Assembly (NCBI GenBank): GCA_028280305.1 | Contig: JANQMC010000034.1 | Coordinates: 62,001-126,000 of the forward strand | Direction: 5' to 3' | Source: Pelagibius sp. | GTDB taxonomy: Bacteria > Pseudomonadota > Alphaproteobacteria > Kiloniellales > Kiloniellaceae | DNA: 64,000 nucleotides | Part shown: positions 52,967 through 62,789 of the stretch, piece after piece | Layout of the letters: every line of letters begins with the position of its first letter | Numbering within the stretch: position 1 is the stretch's first letter | Notes under the pieces: generated by a model | What the model saw: the letters and a program-made list of their open reading frames with translations, nothing else | Database searches by the model: none | Told to the model about the DNA's origin: nothing | Made by a program: the position numbers and the translations under genes

Positions 52967-53968
52967 ATGAGCGGAGACACCATGCAAGCGATGATCCTGC
53001 GTGAGGCGGCGGCGGGCAAGGTCGAGACGGCGGAACTGCCGCTGCCCGAGCCCGCTCCCGGGCAGATCCGCCTGAAGGTGCAGGCCTGCGGCGTCTGCCG
53101 CACCGATCTGCACGTGGTGGACGGCGAGTTGCCGGAGCCGAAGCTGCCGGTGGTGCCCGGCCATGAGATCGTCGGCAAGGTCGATGCTCTGGGCGAAGGC
53201 GTGGACCGGTTCTCCCTGGGACAGCGCGTCGGCGTGCCCTGGCTGGGATTTTCCTGCGGTGTCTGCGACTACTGCCGATCGGGCCGGGAGAACCTCTGCG
53301 GCGAGGCGCGCTACACCGGCTATCAGATCGACGGCGGCTATGCCGGCTACTGCCTGGCCGACGCCCGTTACAGCTTTGCCTTGCCGGAGGGGTACAGTGA
53401 TTCGGAGGCTGCGCCATTGCTCTGCGCCGGGCTTATCGGTTACCGCGCCTACCGCATGGCAGGCGAGGCGCGACGCCTGGGCGTCTACGGCTTCGGCGCC
53501 GCCGCCCACATCATGATCCAGGTGGCGCTTTGGGAGGGGCGCGAGGTTTATGCCTTTACCCGCGAGGGCGACGATGCGGCGCAGGCTTTCGCGCGTGACC
53601 TCGGCGCAGCCTGGGCCGGCGCTTCCGGACAAGCGCCGCCGCATGAACTGGACGCCGCCATCCTCTTCGCGCCGGTGGGCGCCCTGGTGCCGGAGGCGCT
53701 GAAGCGCACCGCGCGCGGCGGCACCGTGGTCTGCGCGGGCATTCATATGAGCGATATCCCCAGCTTCCCCTACCGTATCCTCTGGGAGGAGCGCACGATC
53801 CGCTCCGTCGCCAACCTCACGCGCCGCGACGCCGAGGCGTTTTTATCCCTGGCACCCAAGGTGCCGGTGAAGACCCACACCCAGGATTATCCGCTTGCCG
53901 AGGCCAACCGGGCGTTGGACGACCTGCGTTGCGGCCGCTTGCAGGGGGCTGCCGTGCTGCGGCCCTAG
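52967..53968 (+). CDS. Zinc-dependent alcohol dehydrogenase family protein
   Basis: The 333-residue protein is a medium-chain dehydrogenase. The catalytic zinc is set by Cys in CGVCRTDLH, His-Glu in VPGHEIVG and the later Cys-rich region; the structural zinc lobe is CGVCDYCRSGRENLC. The nucleotide fold has GVYGFGAAAH instead of the usual GxGxxG, which occurs in the AdhA-like subfamily. It probably oxidises primary alcohols with NAD(P). An in-frame ATG five codons downstream is an alternative start. It follows dctM by 68 bp, so co-transcription is possible but not sure. Confidence 0.88.
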   Translation: MSGDTMQAMILREAAAGKVETAELPLPEPAPGQIRLKVQACGVCRTDLHVVDGELPEPKLPVVPGHEIVGKVDALGEGVDRFSLGQRVGVPWLGFSCGVCDYCRSGRENLCGEARYTGYQIDGGYAGYCLADARYSFALPEGYSDSEAAPLLCAGLIGYRAYRMAGEARRLGVYGFGAAAHIMIQVALWEGREVYAFTREGDDAAQAFARDLGAAWAGASGQAPPHELDAAILFAPVGALVPEALKRTARGGTVVCAGIHMSDIPSFPYRILWEERTIRSVANLTRRDAEAFLSLAPKVPVKTHTQDYPLAEANRALDDLRCGRLQGAAVLRP

Positions 53969-54012
53969 AATCCCGGTGCCGGTAGCGTCGGGCGGAACAC
54001 AGCGGCGTCCGG

Positions 54013-54651
54013 TCAGCCCGTCAGGTAGCGTACGACCGTCGCGGTCAGCTCGTCTTCGATCCGCTGGGGGTCCGGGGTTTGTTCCTGGTCGAGGATTGCG
54101 GCGTGCGTGACGCCTTCGACCATGTGCAAGACGACGAAGGCGGCGGTGTCGAGATCGGTGACGGTCAAGTCGTCGCGATAGGCTTCCAGCCAATGGCGAA
54201 TCTGCCCCTGGATACCGGTTTTCAGAGTCTCCCGCGTTTCTGGGTTCACCGAGTCCGCCACCCTTTCGGAGAGCGTGCGGTGCAGGTCCGGATCCAGCAG
54301 ATGCGCCTCCAGGCTGGCACGCACCAGCCTGCGGGTCGCTTGCTCGAGCGGCATTCCGGCGGCTTCCGAAAAGGCGGCCGCCATGACGGCGCCCAGGTCG
54401 GCGTGGTGGCGCCGCTGCACCGCCGCGACGATCGCGTCCTTGTTCGGAAAGTACTGATAGAGCGAGCCGACGCTGGTGCCGGCGCGTTCGGCGATGCGGT
54501 TTGTACTGGCCGCCGCATAGCCTTCTTCAGCGAGGATCTTCCAGGTGGCTTCGACGATGACGTCGACCATCGCGCGGGATCGTTCCTGCCGCGGCATGCG
54601 CCGGGGCCGGGTCGAGTCGTTGGCGGATCTCTTGTGTGACGACTTGCTCAT
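54013..54651 (-). CDS. TetR-family transcriptional regulator
   Basis: The protein (about 212 residues) has the TetR HTH: STNRIAERAGTSVGSLYQYFPNKDAIVAAV, preceded by a basic arm (RPRRMPRQERS). The C-terminal ligand domain ends with a TetR_C-type helix. The first ATG (54651) is used; a GTG 54 bp upstream is also in frame. It converges on the alcohol dehydrogenase gene, and its promoter lies next to that of the divergent mipA-type gene, either of which may be its target. Confidence 0.88.
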   Translation of the reverse strand: MSKSSHKRSANDSTRPRRMPRQERSRAMVDVIVEATWKILAEEGYAAASTNRIAERAGTSVGSLYQYFPNKDAIVAAVQRRHHADLGAVMAAAFSEAAGMPLEQATRRLVRASLEAHLLDPDLHRTLSERVADSVNPETRETLKTGIQGQIRHWLEAYRDDLTVTDLDTAAFVVLHMVEGVTHAAILDQEQTPDPQRIEDELTATVVRYLTG

Positions 54652-54896
54652 ATTAGCGGCACTTTCAGGCAGGGCTTCACGGTCGTTTACAGCTTCCGCG
54701 CTCACCGCAAAACGCGAGTAAGCGATTCTGAAGACAGAGTCTTAAATGCGGCTCGTCCTCGGCTTTTCCAGTGTTTTCGGTGGTTGGCTGAACGCCGCCG
54801 CCGATCTTTTTGCGGCGCCGGAACGCGAGTTTTCAGACCGCGGGCTTCTTCTCACAATGCGGGTGAAACCGACCTGAGAAGAGGAGCTTTTCGAGC

Positions 54897-55715
54897 GTGC
54901 AGGAACCTATTTCATCTTTCCGACTTTTCGTTGCGGCGGCCGCGTCCGCGTTCTCCCTGCCGGCTTTGGCCGAGGAACCGCCGTCGCCGGGGGACAATGG
55001 TGGTGTCAGCGGATTCGTGGCGCTGGGCCCGGCAGTCTCGCCGGAGTTTGAAGGGTCGTCCGACTATGAGCCGGTCCCACTGATCATCAGCCGGGTGGAT
55101 GCTTTCAATCTCAGCCTGGAGATCGAAGGCCTGGACGCCCGCCTCAATGTGCTGCCCCGCTCGCGCTTTCAATTCGGGCCCGCCGCGACTTATCGTCCCG
55201 GACGCGACGATGTGAGCAACGATACCGTTGACCGCCTTTCCTCGATTGACGACGCCTTCGAGCTGGGCGGTTTCGTCCGCTACCAATTCACCGAACTGCT
55301 CGATCCCCGCGATGAGTTTGAACTCAGCGCCCAGGTGCTGGCCGATGTCACTGGCACCCACGAGGGCCTGACCGCGACGCTGGGCGGCGGCTATGCGCTG
55401 TTCTTTGGCCAGCGCTGGCGTTTGGGGCTCGGGACGGAGGCCACCTTTGCCAGCGATGACTACATGCAAACCTATTTCGGGGTCGATGCCCGTGATGCCG
55501 CGCGCAGCGGCCTGCGCCGTTATGAGTCCGATGCCGGCCTGAAAGACATCACCGCGGAGGCGACCCTCAGCTACAACTTCTCTGAAAGCTGGGGCGTGGT
55601 CGGCCGGGTCGAGTACACGCGCCTGGTCGGTGATGCCGCAGACAGTCCGATCGTCGATGACGAGGGATCGCCCGATCAGGCCTTTGCCGGCCTGGCCGTG
55701 TTGTTCCGGTTCTAA
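54897..55715 (+). CDS. MipA/OmpV-family outer-membrane protein
   Basis: The 272-residue protein starts at a GTG with a GAGGAG site and has a signal sequence ending PALAEE. The rest is a beta-barrel pattern: GGVSGFVALGPAVSPEFEGSSDYEPVPL, DARLNVLPRSRFQFGPAATYRPGRDD and a C-terminal phenylalanine (FAGLAVLFRF) as expected for outer-membrane insertion. MipA proteins act as scaffolds for murein enzymes in E. coli; OmpV relatives are porin-like. It overlaps nothing but is followed after one base by the DUF2306 gene. Confidence 0.88.
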   Translation: MQEPISSFRLFVAAAASAFSLPALAEEPPSPGDNGGVSGFVALGPAVSPEFEGSSDYEPVPLIISRVDAFNLSLEIEGLDARLNVLPRSRFQFGPAATYRPGRDDVSNDTVDRLSSIDDAFELGGFVRYQFTELLDPRDEFELSAQVLADVTGTHEGLTATLGGGYALFFGQRWRLGLGTEATFASDDYMQTYFGVDARDAARSGLRRYESDAGLKDITAEATLSYNFSESWGVVGRVEYTRLVGDAADSPIVDDEGSPDQAFAGLAVLFRF

Positions 55716-55716
55716 G

Positions 55717-56379
55717 ATGGCTGGCCTCTATGGCATGAGAACGGGGCCGCTGCGCCGCGTATCGCTGACGGTTCTCTTGCTTTTGGCCTTTGGCGTGGGG
55801 CTGGTTTCGCTGCGCTACCTTTCCGGCGATCCGGCCGTCGTACCGCCATCGATGCAGGCCTCTTTTTTGGCGAATGGCTGGATCTTTGTCATGCACACCA
55901 TCGCTTCGGCCATCGCGCTGATGGTTGGCGCGGCCCAGTTTCTGGCCGCACTGCGCCGACGCTGGCCGATGGTTCATCGCTGGGCGGGACGGTGCTATGT
56001 AGCGTGCTGTGCCGCCGGCGCTTTCTCTGCCTTCTGGATTGCGCCGGATGTCGAAAGCGGCCCGGTTGCGACAGCGGGATTTTCGGCCCTCGCTTTCGCT
56101 TGGATCGGCGTCACGGTGGTGGCTTGGCGACATGCCGTCGCGCGGCGCGTCGACTGCCACCGCCGCTGGATGTTGAGGTCATTTGCCCTGACCGCGGCCG
56201 CCATTTCGCTGCGCATACAACTCCTTGTCTTCGAAGCGCTGGGCTTCGACTACGACCAGACATCGGCACTGTTGAGTTTCTCCTGCTGGCTGCCCAACGT
56301 CGTCTTGGCCGAGATGACGCTTTGGTGGATGCGGCGTCGCGGCATGGAATCTGAAGCTGTTCCCGACACAGTTTCGTAG
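55717..56379 (+). CDS. DUF2306 family membrane protein
   Basis: The 220-residue protein has about six hydrophobic helices and DUF2306-like features: FVMHTIASAIALMVGAAQFL, a WPMVHRWAGRCYV turn and CHRRWMLRSFALTAAAISLRIQL. The conserved histidines near membrane edges suggest a haem or quinone site as in cytochrome b561-like proteins, though function is unknown. It starts one base after the MipA stop, so the pair is co-transcribed. Confidence 0.8.
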   Translation: MAGLYGMRTGPLRRVSLTVLLLLAFGVGLVSLRYLSGDPAVVPPSMQASFLANGWIFVMHTIASAIALMVGAAQFLAALRRRWPMVHRWAGRCYVACCAAGAFSAFWIAPDVESGPVATAGFSALAFAWIGVTVVAWRHAVARRVDCHRRWMLRSFALTAAAISLRIQLLVFEALGFDYDQTSALLSFSCWLPNVVLAEMTLWWMRRRGMESEAVPDTVS

Positions 56380-56755
56380 GAATAGCAAACGTCGCTGACG
56401 CGGGCGAAATCGCCCTTCAGGCGGACCCTGTAAAGTTCGCCTCTGGCGTGTGATTGTATTCTCTTTGCCCGAATTCTGGTGGTTAAGGTGCCAAATCGAT
56501 TTTCGGGTCAAATAGGACACTTGTCGCAGAATTTCCAAATCTTCCTAGGAAAATAGTCTGATATATCAGCAATGATGAAGATTTTTGCCGATTGTAACAA
56601 GAAACTCATACATATACTGATGCTTTGTTACCGTCAAAATCTTGTTAATGCATCGGGCTGCGACAACATTCTGCGCAACCACAGCTATAGAAACGGATCG
56701 CCGCTCGGTCCGCTCGTCTGTGACTTGGATGAACATTTTTTCTTGGAGAAAGTAC
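56380..56755. promoter_or_regulatory. AT-rich leader of the giant RTX gene
   Basis: This 376-bp gap has no gene. 56450-56680 is much richer in A and T than its surroundings, with two perfect palindromes: ttcctaggaa (56542-56551) and ctgatatatcag (56558-56569). The pattern suits a silenced or tightly regulated surface-protein gene. The start codon at 56756 has GGAGAAAG upstream. Confidence 0.5.
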
Positions 56756-59700
56756 ATGACGGACGATCTGTCGAGCGGATTTGAAGGTCGGGAAGACATC
56801 ACGGCGGCGCTCGCCGAAACCGACCACGCCAGCGGTGGCGGAAGCGACACGGAGACCACCGGTCAGGCCGGCGCGGTCATAAGCCTTCCGCGCCCGACGC
56901 CCGGCCAGACGGTCGAGGTTCAGGCAGCGGCGGGCCAGGTCTACAATCTTGATTTCGCCCCGGGCGCGGCGCAGGTGCAGGTCGAGGGCGCCAACTTCAT
57001 TTTGGCTTTCGACGACAACGGCGACGGCACCCCGGACAGCCAGATTGTGTTCCTCGACATGGTCACCCTGGTCGAAGGCGGCGACGCGCCGAGCTTCACC
57101 GTGGGCGGTGTCGAAATCGGCGCCGAGGTGCTGCTGAGCCAGGCCTTGGCGCTGGCGGGGACCGACGACACAAGCCTCGAAACAGCTGCCGGCCAGGGCC
57201 CGATCGGCGGCGGTGGATCGCAGTACAACGACGATTTTGGCGAGACGGTTGATCTGCTGTCGGCCCAGGATACGCTGGGCACCACCGAACTCGCATTTGG
57301 TGCGGCAGGCGTCGAACCCGACGAGATCGAGTTTGTCTTCGTCCCGCCGCCGGTCCTGGTCAACGAGATCGGCCTGGGGGTTGCGCTGCGCATTCCCGAT
57401 CTGCCCGGCACCGAATCTGCGGCAGATGAGGAAGGCGCTTCCAATGAGCTGCTCCAGGAATTCAACTACATTGAGCTTCTGAACACTTCAGATGACGAGG
57501 TTTCGCTCGACGACGTGACAATCGAGATCGTCAATCCGGATGGCGATGTCATAACCGTGGTGATTCCGGATGGCGTCACCATCCCGCCGGGCGGATACAT
57601 CGTTTTCTACCAAGCCGCCGACGATACCGGCGAAGACGGTGAGGAAATCATCGTTGCGCGGGTCTTCGATGCCGACGGCAACGTGGTCGACGGCTTCGAA
57701 ATCGACGATGCCGAATTCTGGGACCTGGGCGAGGATACGACCGACCCCATCGCTGTGAACGTCGTGTTCCGCGCGGGCGAAGACAATCAGGGCGACCAGC
57801 ATGTAGACGGCTTTGCCGCCAACGGCGCCGATCAGGACGGGCTGAACAATCCGAACTTCGCAGGGGCGCCGGAGGGTTTCGGCTCGCCGCTGCTGAACCT
57901 CGATTTCGAGACCTTCAACGGTATCCTCACCAGCGGTCACAAGATTTTCTCGCGGGTAGATACTGACGATACCAACAGCCCGGACGACTGGACGACGGGC
58001 ACGCAGCCGACAGACGGCAACATCAACAATACGGACGACGTTTTCGGCGAGCCGGATCTCAATCCCGGCGATCCCTTGAACGACGACCTGGACCCGGGCC
58101 AGGACAACCCGGACCCGCTGGCTGGACAGAACTTTCTGCAGGCCGAAGACGGCGGCGATCTGCTTGAAGGCAACGGCGGGCCCGACTTCCTGCTGGGAGC
58201 CGACGGCGACGATACCCTCTACGGCGGGTCTCAGGAACTGGCGGAACAACAGGCCCAGAAAGTTCTGCAGCAGTACCAGGAACTGCTCGACGGCGGCGAG
58301 GGTGCTGCCGGTCTGGATCAGGAACCGCTGTTCAGCGACCACAACGACTTCCTCTTCGGCGAGGCCGGGAACGACGCCCTCTATGGGGGCTCCGGCAGTG
58401 ATTTCCTGATCGGTGGCCAGGGCGACGACTCCCTGGACGGCGGCACCGGTGATGACCAGCTCTTCGGCGACGGCGCCGGGGAGGTTGGCGGCCTGCCCGA
58501 GGATGACCTGAACCATGCCGGCAACGATGTAATTGCCGGCGACGCGCTGAACAATGTGAAGAATCTTGATGACGGCGATGGCGGCGAAGGGGGCGTCGGC
58601 GAGTACGGCGATCCAGCCCTCAGCGACCCGTTCGACGGAACGGAGTTCGATGCCATCGCCATCCTCGGCGGCAACGACAGCATTATTGCCGGCAACGGCG
58701 ACGACCTGATCTCCGGCGATGCCCTGGCGACCGATGCGCAAACCGCGCGGGCCTATGCCTACGCTGACGATAGTGTTAATCGCGCCGATAACAATTCTGC
58801 AGATACCGGCTTTGCCAATGACGTGATTGACGGCGGTGAAGGCTCTGACGTGATCGGTGGCGACGCTGCGGCCATTGCCGGCAACAAAGACGCATTCGGC
58901 GCTTTTGCAGAAGCCACGGCCGTCAACGAGGCGGTGTTTGGGGCTTCCCAGGCCCCCGTCGGCAGTGATTTTATCGACGGCGGCGAGGGTGACGATCGGA
59001 TCGCCGGCGATGCCTTGGCCCTTGCCGAAGGAGCGGAAGGTTCGGCCTCCGCTCAGGCCATCAACACCGCCGACGGCGGCATTGCCGGCAACGACACCAT
59101 CGATGCCGGCAACGGCAATAACGTGATCGCGGGTGAGGCACAGGCGATCTCGGACGCCAAGGCGACGGCAGAGGGTACCAATGATGCCATGGATGGCGGT
59201 TTCGCCGGAAATGACGAGATCAAAACAGGTAGCGGTGCCGACACCGTCTCAGGTGGCGCCCAGGCGATTGGCGGTACCGAAGCCACGGCCAAGCAGATCA
59301 ACCAGGGGAACGGCGGTGGCGGCGGAGCCGGCAACGACACCATCGACGCCAGTGGCGGCAACAATGTTGTGGCCGGTGAGTCTCAGGCGATCAGCGATGA
59401 CGGCACGGCGTCGGCCAATGGCACCAACACGGCCAATGACTATGGCGGGGCCGGCAACGACAGCATCTTTACCGGCGGCCAGTCGGATGTGATCTCCGGT
59501 GGTGCCCAGGCGATTGGCGGCACCTCGGCTTTCGCCGACCAGGAAAATGAAGCGAACGGCGTCGGCTTTGCGGGTAACGACGACATCAAGGCGCGTAACG
59601 GCAACGACACGGTGGCTGGCGACGTTCAGGCGATCAGCGAGGACGGTACGGCGTCGGCCTATGGCACCAACACGGCCAATGACTATGGCGGGGCCGGCAA

Positions 59701-62428
59701 CGACAACATCGATGTTGGTGGCGCGACGGATGTGGTCTCCGGTGGTGCCCAGGCGATTGGCGGCACCTCGGCTTTCGCCGATCAGGACAATGAAGCGAAC
59801 GACTACGCCAAGGCGGGCAATGACACGATCGATGCGGCTGACGGCGGCAGCAACCTTATGGCGGGTGAGGCCCAGGCGATCACCACTAACGGTACCGCAA
59901 CGGCCTACGGTGACAACGTCGCGAACGACTACGGCTCGGCCGGCGACGACAGCATCGTTGCCGCGGCGGGCGACGACACCATCTCCGCTGGTGCCCAGGC
60001 GAAAGCCGACGGGACCGGCGCGGCGACCGCACAGCAGGACAACAGGGCGAACGCCGACGCCACGGCCGGCAACGACACCATCGATGCCGGTGACGGCGAC
60101 AATCTGGTGGCGGGCGAGGCCCAGGCGATCTCGGGTGGCGACGCTGTTGCGGAGGGCACCAACGACGCCTCAGGTGGTGGTTCCGCCGGCAATGACGAAA
60201 TCGCCACGGGCAGCGGTGATGACAGCATCTCCGGCGGCGCCCAGGCCAAGGGCGGGGGCAATACCACAGCCCGTCAGACCAACACCGTGCTTGGCGACAG
60301 TGGTGGCCGGGCGGGCAACGACAGTATCTCTGCCGGTGCCGGAAGCAACCGCATCGCCGGTGATGCCATGGCCCTGGCCACGGGTGCCTCCGCCACGGCA
60401 TTGGCTGACGCCGTAAACACCGCCGGTGGCGACGGCAGTTTTGCCGGCGACGACTCCATCTCTGCCGGTAACGGCAACAATTGGATCGCCGGTGACGCCC
60501 TCGCAATTGCCGAAGGAGCGGAAGGTTCTGCGACGGCTATGGTATCCAACACCGCCGGCGGCAGGGGCAGCTTTGCCGGCAACGACTCCATCTCTGCCGG
60601 TAACGGCAACAATTGGATTGCCGGCGACGCCCTGGCCACGAGTGCCTTGGGCTTTGCAACAGCGCAAGCCACAAACACCGCCAACAGCGGTTCCGCCGGC
60701 AACGACGAGATCATCAGCGGCGGCGGGAACGACAGCATCTCCGGCGATGCCCAGGCCGACGGGGCGGGCGGAGCAACAGCCAGCCAGATCAACACCGCGA
60801 GCGGTCTCATCGGCCGGGCCGGCAACGACACCATCTCTGCCGGTGACGGCAACAACCGGGTGGCAGGTGATGCTCTGGCGATCTCCACCAGCGGCCGAGC
60901 GACGGCTGATGTCGCCAATACGGTGACGGCAGGCTTTATTGACGGTGCCTTTGCCGGCAACGACAACATCAACACGGGAAGCGGCAACGATCTCGTTGCC
61001 GGTGATGCGCTGGCGGTTTCCACCGGTACCTTTGCCTCGGTCGTGAACCCCGGTGCCCTTGCCTCGGTCGTGAACAAGGTGATGGCTACGCTGGGTATTG
61101 GCCGCGCCGGCAGCGATGTGATCGACCTCGGCGGCGGCTCCGACACGGCCGCGGGCGATGCCCTGGCGGTCGGGGCGGGCGGTACCGCCACTGTCCGCAA
61201 CGATGCCGAGGCGAGCCTGCTCGGCGTTGCACAGGCCGGTAACGACTCCATCACGGCGTCGGACGATCACCAGGGCGATGTGATCGCCGGCGATGCAGCC
61301 AGCACGGGTGCTGATGGCGGCGATGCGACGGTGGAAAACAATGTCGTGGCCTTCCTCGGCGGCATAGCCTCTGCCGGCAACGACACCATTAAGGCGGGCA
61401 ACGGCAACAATGTTGTCTCGGGTGACGCCTTGGCAACGGGTGCCGGGGCCAAGGCCCGGGTCGTCAACAGCTATTCCAATTTCGCCGGTCTTGCTATCGT
61501 CGGCAGCGATCTGATCGAGACCGGGTCCGGCAACGACCTGATCTCCGGCGATGCCCTGGCGACCGGTGGCGGCGATGCCGAGGTGGTGAACGATCCCACC
61601 GGCGGCGACCCCAACAACCGGGTCAGCCAGGACACCATCATTGCCGGCGACGGTAACGACACCATCTCCGGCGACGCGCTTTCCGTCGGCGGGGTCGCAA
61701 GGGTCAATCAGGGTGGCGACGACTCCATCCTGGGCGGCGACGGCGACGATCTGATCGCTGGTGACGCCCTGGCGACCGGCGGCGGCTCGACCGAGGTCGG
61801 CATTGGCGGTGACGACACCGTCTTCGGCGGCGGCGGCAACGACATCATCTACGGCGATGCCAGTGACGGCAGCGAGCAGACCGGTGGCGCCGATCTGCTC
61901 TACGGCGACGATGGAGAAGACACCATCTTCGGCGGTGGCGGTGCCGACACGCTCTATGGCGGGGCCGGCAAGGACGATCTCTACGGTGGTGGCGGTAGTG
62001 ATGAGTTGTTTGGTGGTCTCGGCAACGACTTCCTCGACGGCGGTGCCGGCAACGACATCCTTTTCGGTGGTGAAGGCGATGACGTTCTCTTCGGTGGTGA
62101 AGGCAGCGATCAGTTCGTCTTCACCGCTGCGGATACCAGCGATACCGACACGATCGGTGACTTCACGACCGGTGACGGCGGCGATGTGCTCAACCTCGTT
62201 GATTTACTTGAGGCTGCGCCGGAAGAGGCGTCCGCAGAGGATCTGGATGCCTTCCTGGACTTTGCCTTTGACGGCACCGACACCACGATAACCGTCGATC
62301 TCGACGGTGAAGGCGCCGGCGAAGATACGACGACGATTGTCCTGCAGGGTGTGGACCTGACCGCTCTCGGCAACAATGATGCCGAGATCATCCAGGCCCT
62401 GATCGACAGCGGCAATCTGGCAGCCTGA
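56756..62428 (+). CDS. Giant RTX-type secreted protein with lamin-tail domain and internal repeat array
   Basis: The 1890-residue protein is acidic and has no Sec signal. About residues 200-335 form a lamin-tail domain (YIELLNTSDDEVSLDDV, IPPGGYIVFY). A first RTX block lies near 462-572. From about 635 to 1700 comes an array of 40-44 residue units of the form AGND(T/S)I-(D/S)AG-(D/N)G-NNxVAGxAQAIS, an RTX-like GN-D turn plus an Ala-rich strand. Canonical nonapeptides (GGAGND-LFGG type) fill about 1709-1789, and the last 100 residues match the type I secretion target domain of the VCA0849 class. It is probably a calcium-dependent surface adhesin. No T1SS exporter genes are in the window. Confidence 0.88.
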   Translation: MTDDLSSGFEGREDITAALAETDHASGGGSDTETTGQAGAVISLPRPTPGQTVEVQAAAGQVYNLDFAPGAAQVQVEGANFILAFDDNGDGTPDSQIVFLDMVTLVEGGDAPSFTVGGVEIGAEVLLSQALALAGTDDTSLETAAGQGPIGGGGSQYNDDFGETVDLLSAQDTLGTTELAFGAAGVEPDEIEFVFVPPPVLVNEIGLGVALRIPDLPGTESAADEEGASNELLQEFNYIELLNTSDDEVSLDDVTIEIVNPDGDVITVVIPDGVTIPPGGYIVFYQAADDTGEDGEEIIVARVFDADGNVVDGFEIDDAEFWDLGEDTTDPIAVNVVFRAGEDNQGDQHVDGFAANGADQDGLNNPNFAGAPEGFGSPLLNLDFETFNGILTSGHKIFSRVDTDDTNSPDDWTTGTQPTDGNINNTDDVFGEPDLNPGDPLNDDLDPGQDNPDPLAGQNFLQAEDGGDLLEGNGGPDFLLGADGDDTLYGGSQELAEQQAQKVLQQYQELLDGGEGAAGLDQEPLFSDHNDFLFGEAGNDALYGGSGSDFLIGGQGDDSLDGGTGDDQLFGDGAGEVGGLPEDDLNHAGNDVIAGDALNNVKNLDDGDGGEGGVGEYGDPALSDPFDGTEFDAIAILGGNDSIIAGNGDDLISGDALATDAQTARAYAYADDSVNRADNNSADTGFANDVIDGGEGSDVIGGDAAAIAGNKDAFGAFAEATAVNEAVFGASQAPVGSDFIDGGEGDDRIAGDALALAEGAEGSASAQAINTADGGIAGNDTIDAGNGNNVIAGEAQAISDAKATAEGTNDAMDGGFAGNDEIKTGSGADTVSGGAQAIGGTEATAKQINQGNGGGGGAGNDTIDASGGNNVVAGESQAISDDGTASANGTNTANDYGGAGNDSIFTGGQSDVISGGAQAIGGTSAFADQENEANGVGFAGNDDIKARNGNDTVAGDVQAISEDGTASAYGTNTANDYGGAGNDNIDVGGATDVVSGGAQAIGGTSAFADQDNEANDYAKAGNDTIDAADGGSNLMAGEAQAITTNGTATAYGDNVANDYGSAGDDSIVAAAGDDTISAGAQAKADGTGAATAQQDNRANADATAGNDTIDAGDGDNLVAGEAQAISGGDAVAEGTNDASGGGSAGNDEIATGSGDDSISGGAQAKGGGNTTARQTNTVLGDSGGRAGNDSISAGAGSNRIAGDAMALATGASATALADAVNTAGGDGSFAGDDSISAGNGNNWIAGDALAIAEGAEGSATAMVSNTAGGRGSFAGNDSISAGNGNNWIAGDALATSALGFATAQATNTANSGSAGNDEIISGGGNDSISGDAQADGAGGATASQINTASGLIGRAGNDTISAGDGNNRVAGDALAISTSGRATADVANTVTAGFIDGAFAGNDNINTGSGNDLVAGDALAVSTGTFASVVNPGALASVVNKVMATLGIGRAGSDVIDLGGGSDTAAGDALAVGAGGTATVRNDAEASLLGVAQAGNDSITASDDHQGDVIAGDAASTGADGGDATVENNVVAFLGGIASAGNDTIKAGNGNNVVSGDALATGAGAKARVVNSYSNFAGLAIVGSDLIETGSGNDLISGDALATGGGDAEVVNDPTGGDPNNRVSQDTIIAGDGNDTISGDALSVGGVARVNQGGDDSILGGDGDDLIAGDALATGGGSTEVGIGGDDTVFGGGGNDIIYGDASDGSEQTGGADLLYGDDGEDTIFGGGGADTLYGGAGKDDLYGGGGSDELFGGLGNDFLDGGAGNDILFGGEGDDVLFGGEGSDQFVFTAADTSDTDTIGDFTTGDGGDVLNLVDLLEAAPEEASAEDLDAFLDFAFDGTDTTITVDLDGEGAGEDTTTIVLQGVDLTALGNNDAEIIQALIDSGNLAA
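59399..59884 (+). repeat. 243-bp tandem duplication inside the RTX gene
   Basis: Two copies of a 243-bp unit (59399-59641 and 59642-59884) are highly similar, with long identical stretches such as ggtggtgcccaggcgattgg. Each encodes two of the 40-44 residue units (81 residues). A second close repeat with a 132-bp (44-residue) period lies around 60452-60715. The similarity implies recent expansion. Confidence 0.8.
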
Positions 62429-62466
62429 CCCAGCCCGTCGGGGGGGTGGGCCGGGTTCGCCAGGCG

Positions 62467-62494
62467 ACGGGCGGCGGCGAAAGCTGCCGCCCGT
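62467..62494 (+). terminator. Terminator of the RTX gene
   Basis: A 12-bp stem with one G-T pair (acgggcggcggc with gctgccgcccgt) and a GAAA tetraloop is followed by tgttgctttc. It lies about 40 bp past the stop codon. Confidence 0.85.
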
Positions 62495-62635
62495 TGTTGC
62501 TTTCTGCTTATCGACGCTGTTTTTGATCCGATTTTCGCCTTTTTCGATTATCAAACTAAGTAAAACAATTATTGATTGTAGTTGTCGATGCTCCATCCGG
62601 TGGCCGAATTTGACACAGCCTCGGCGAGTTTACCT

Positions 62636-62657
62636 TTACGTCATCTTATTGACGTAA
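62636..62657. promoter_or_regulatory. Operator-like inverted repeat before the acyl-CoA ligase
   Basis: ttacgtca and tgacgtaa are perfect 8-bp arms with a 6-bp spacer, overlapping a candidate -35 box about 130 bp upstream of the ligase start. The shape suits a TetR- or MerR-type fatty acid regulator site, but the regulator is not known. Confidence 0.55.
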
Positions 62658-62789
62658 CCTTTACGATCTACACATAGTCAAAGGTGTGGAGAGGCTGGTG
62701 CCGGAGGCCCGCTGGGGCGCCGCCCGCCGGAAACGCAGATCCCTTTCACGTCGGCAGAGTGGTGGAACGTGGCTTTGGGAAACTCAGAA

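Larger units (their letters stand above)
62429..62789. other. Intergenic region between the RTX gene and the acyl-CoA ligase
   Basis: Besides the terminator this 361-bp gap contains an inverted repeat, ttacgtca-N6-tgacgtaa (62636-62657). Its right half overlaps TTGACG (62649-62654), a possible -35 box followed 17 bp later by a weak -10. No gene was found. Confidence 0.6.

Noticed and set aside
59886-61270. Long open frames on both strands inside the RTX gene
   Set aside because: They are by-products of repetitive GC-rich coding sequence, with biased compositions such as Arg/Cys- or Ala/Ser-rich strings.
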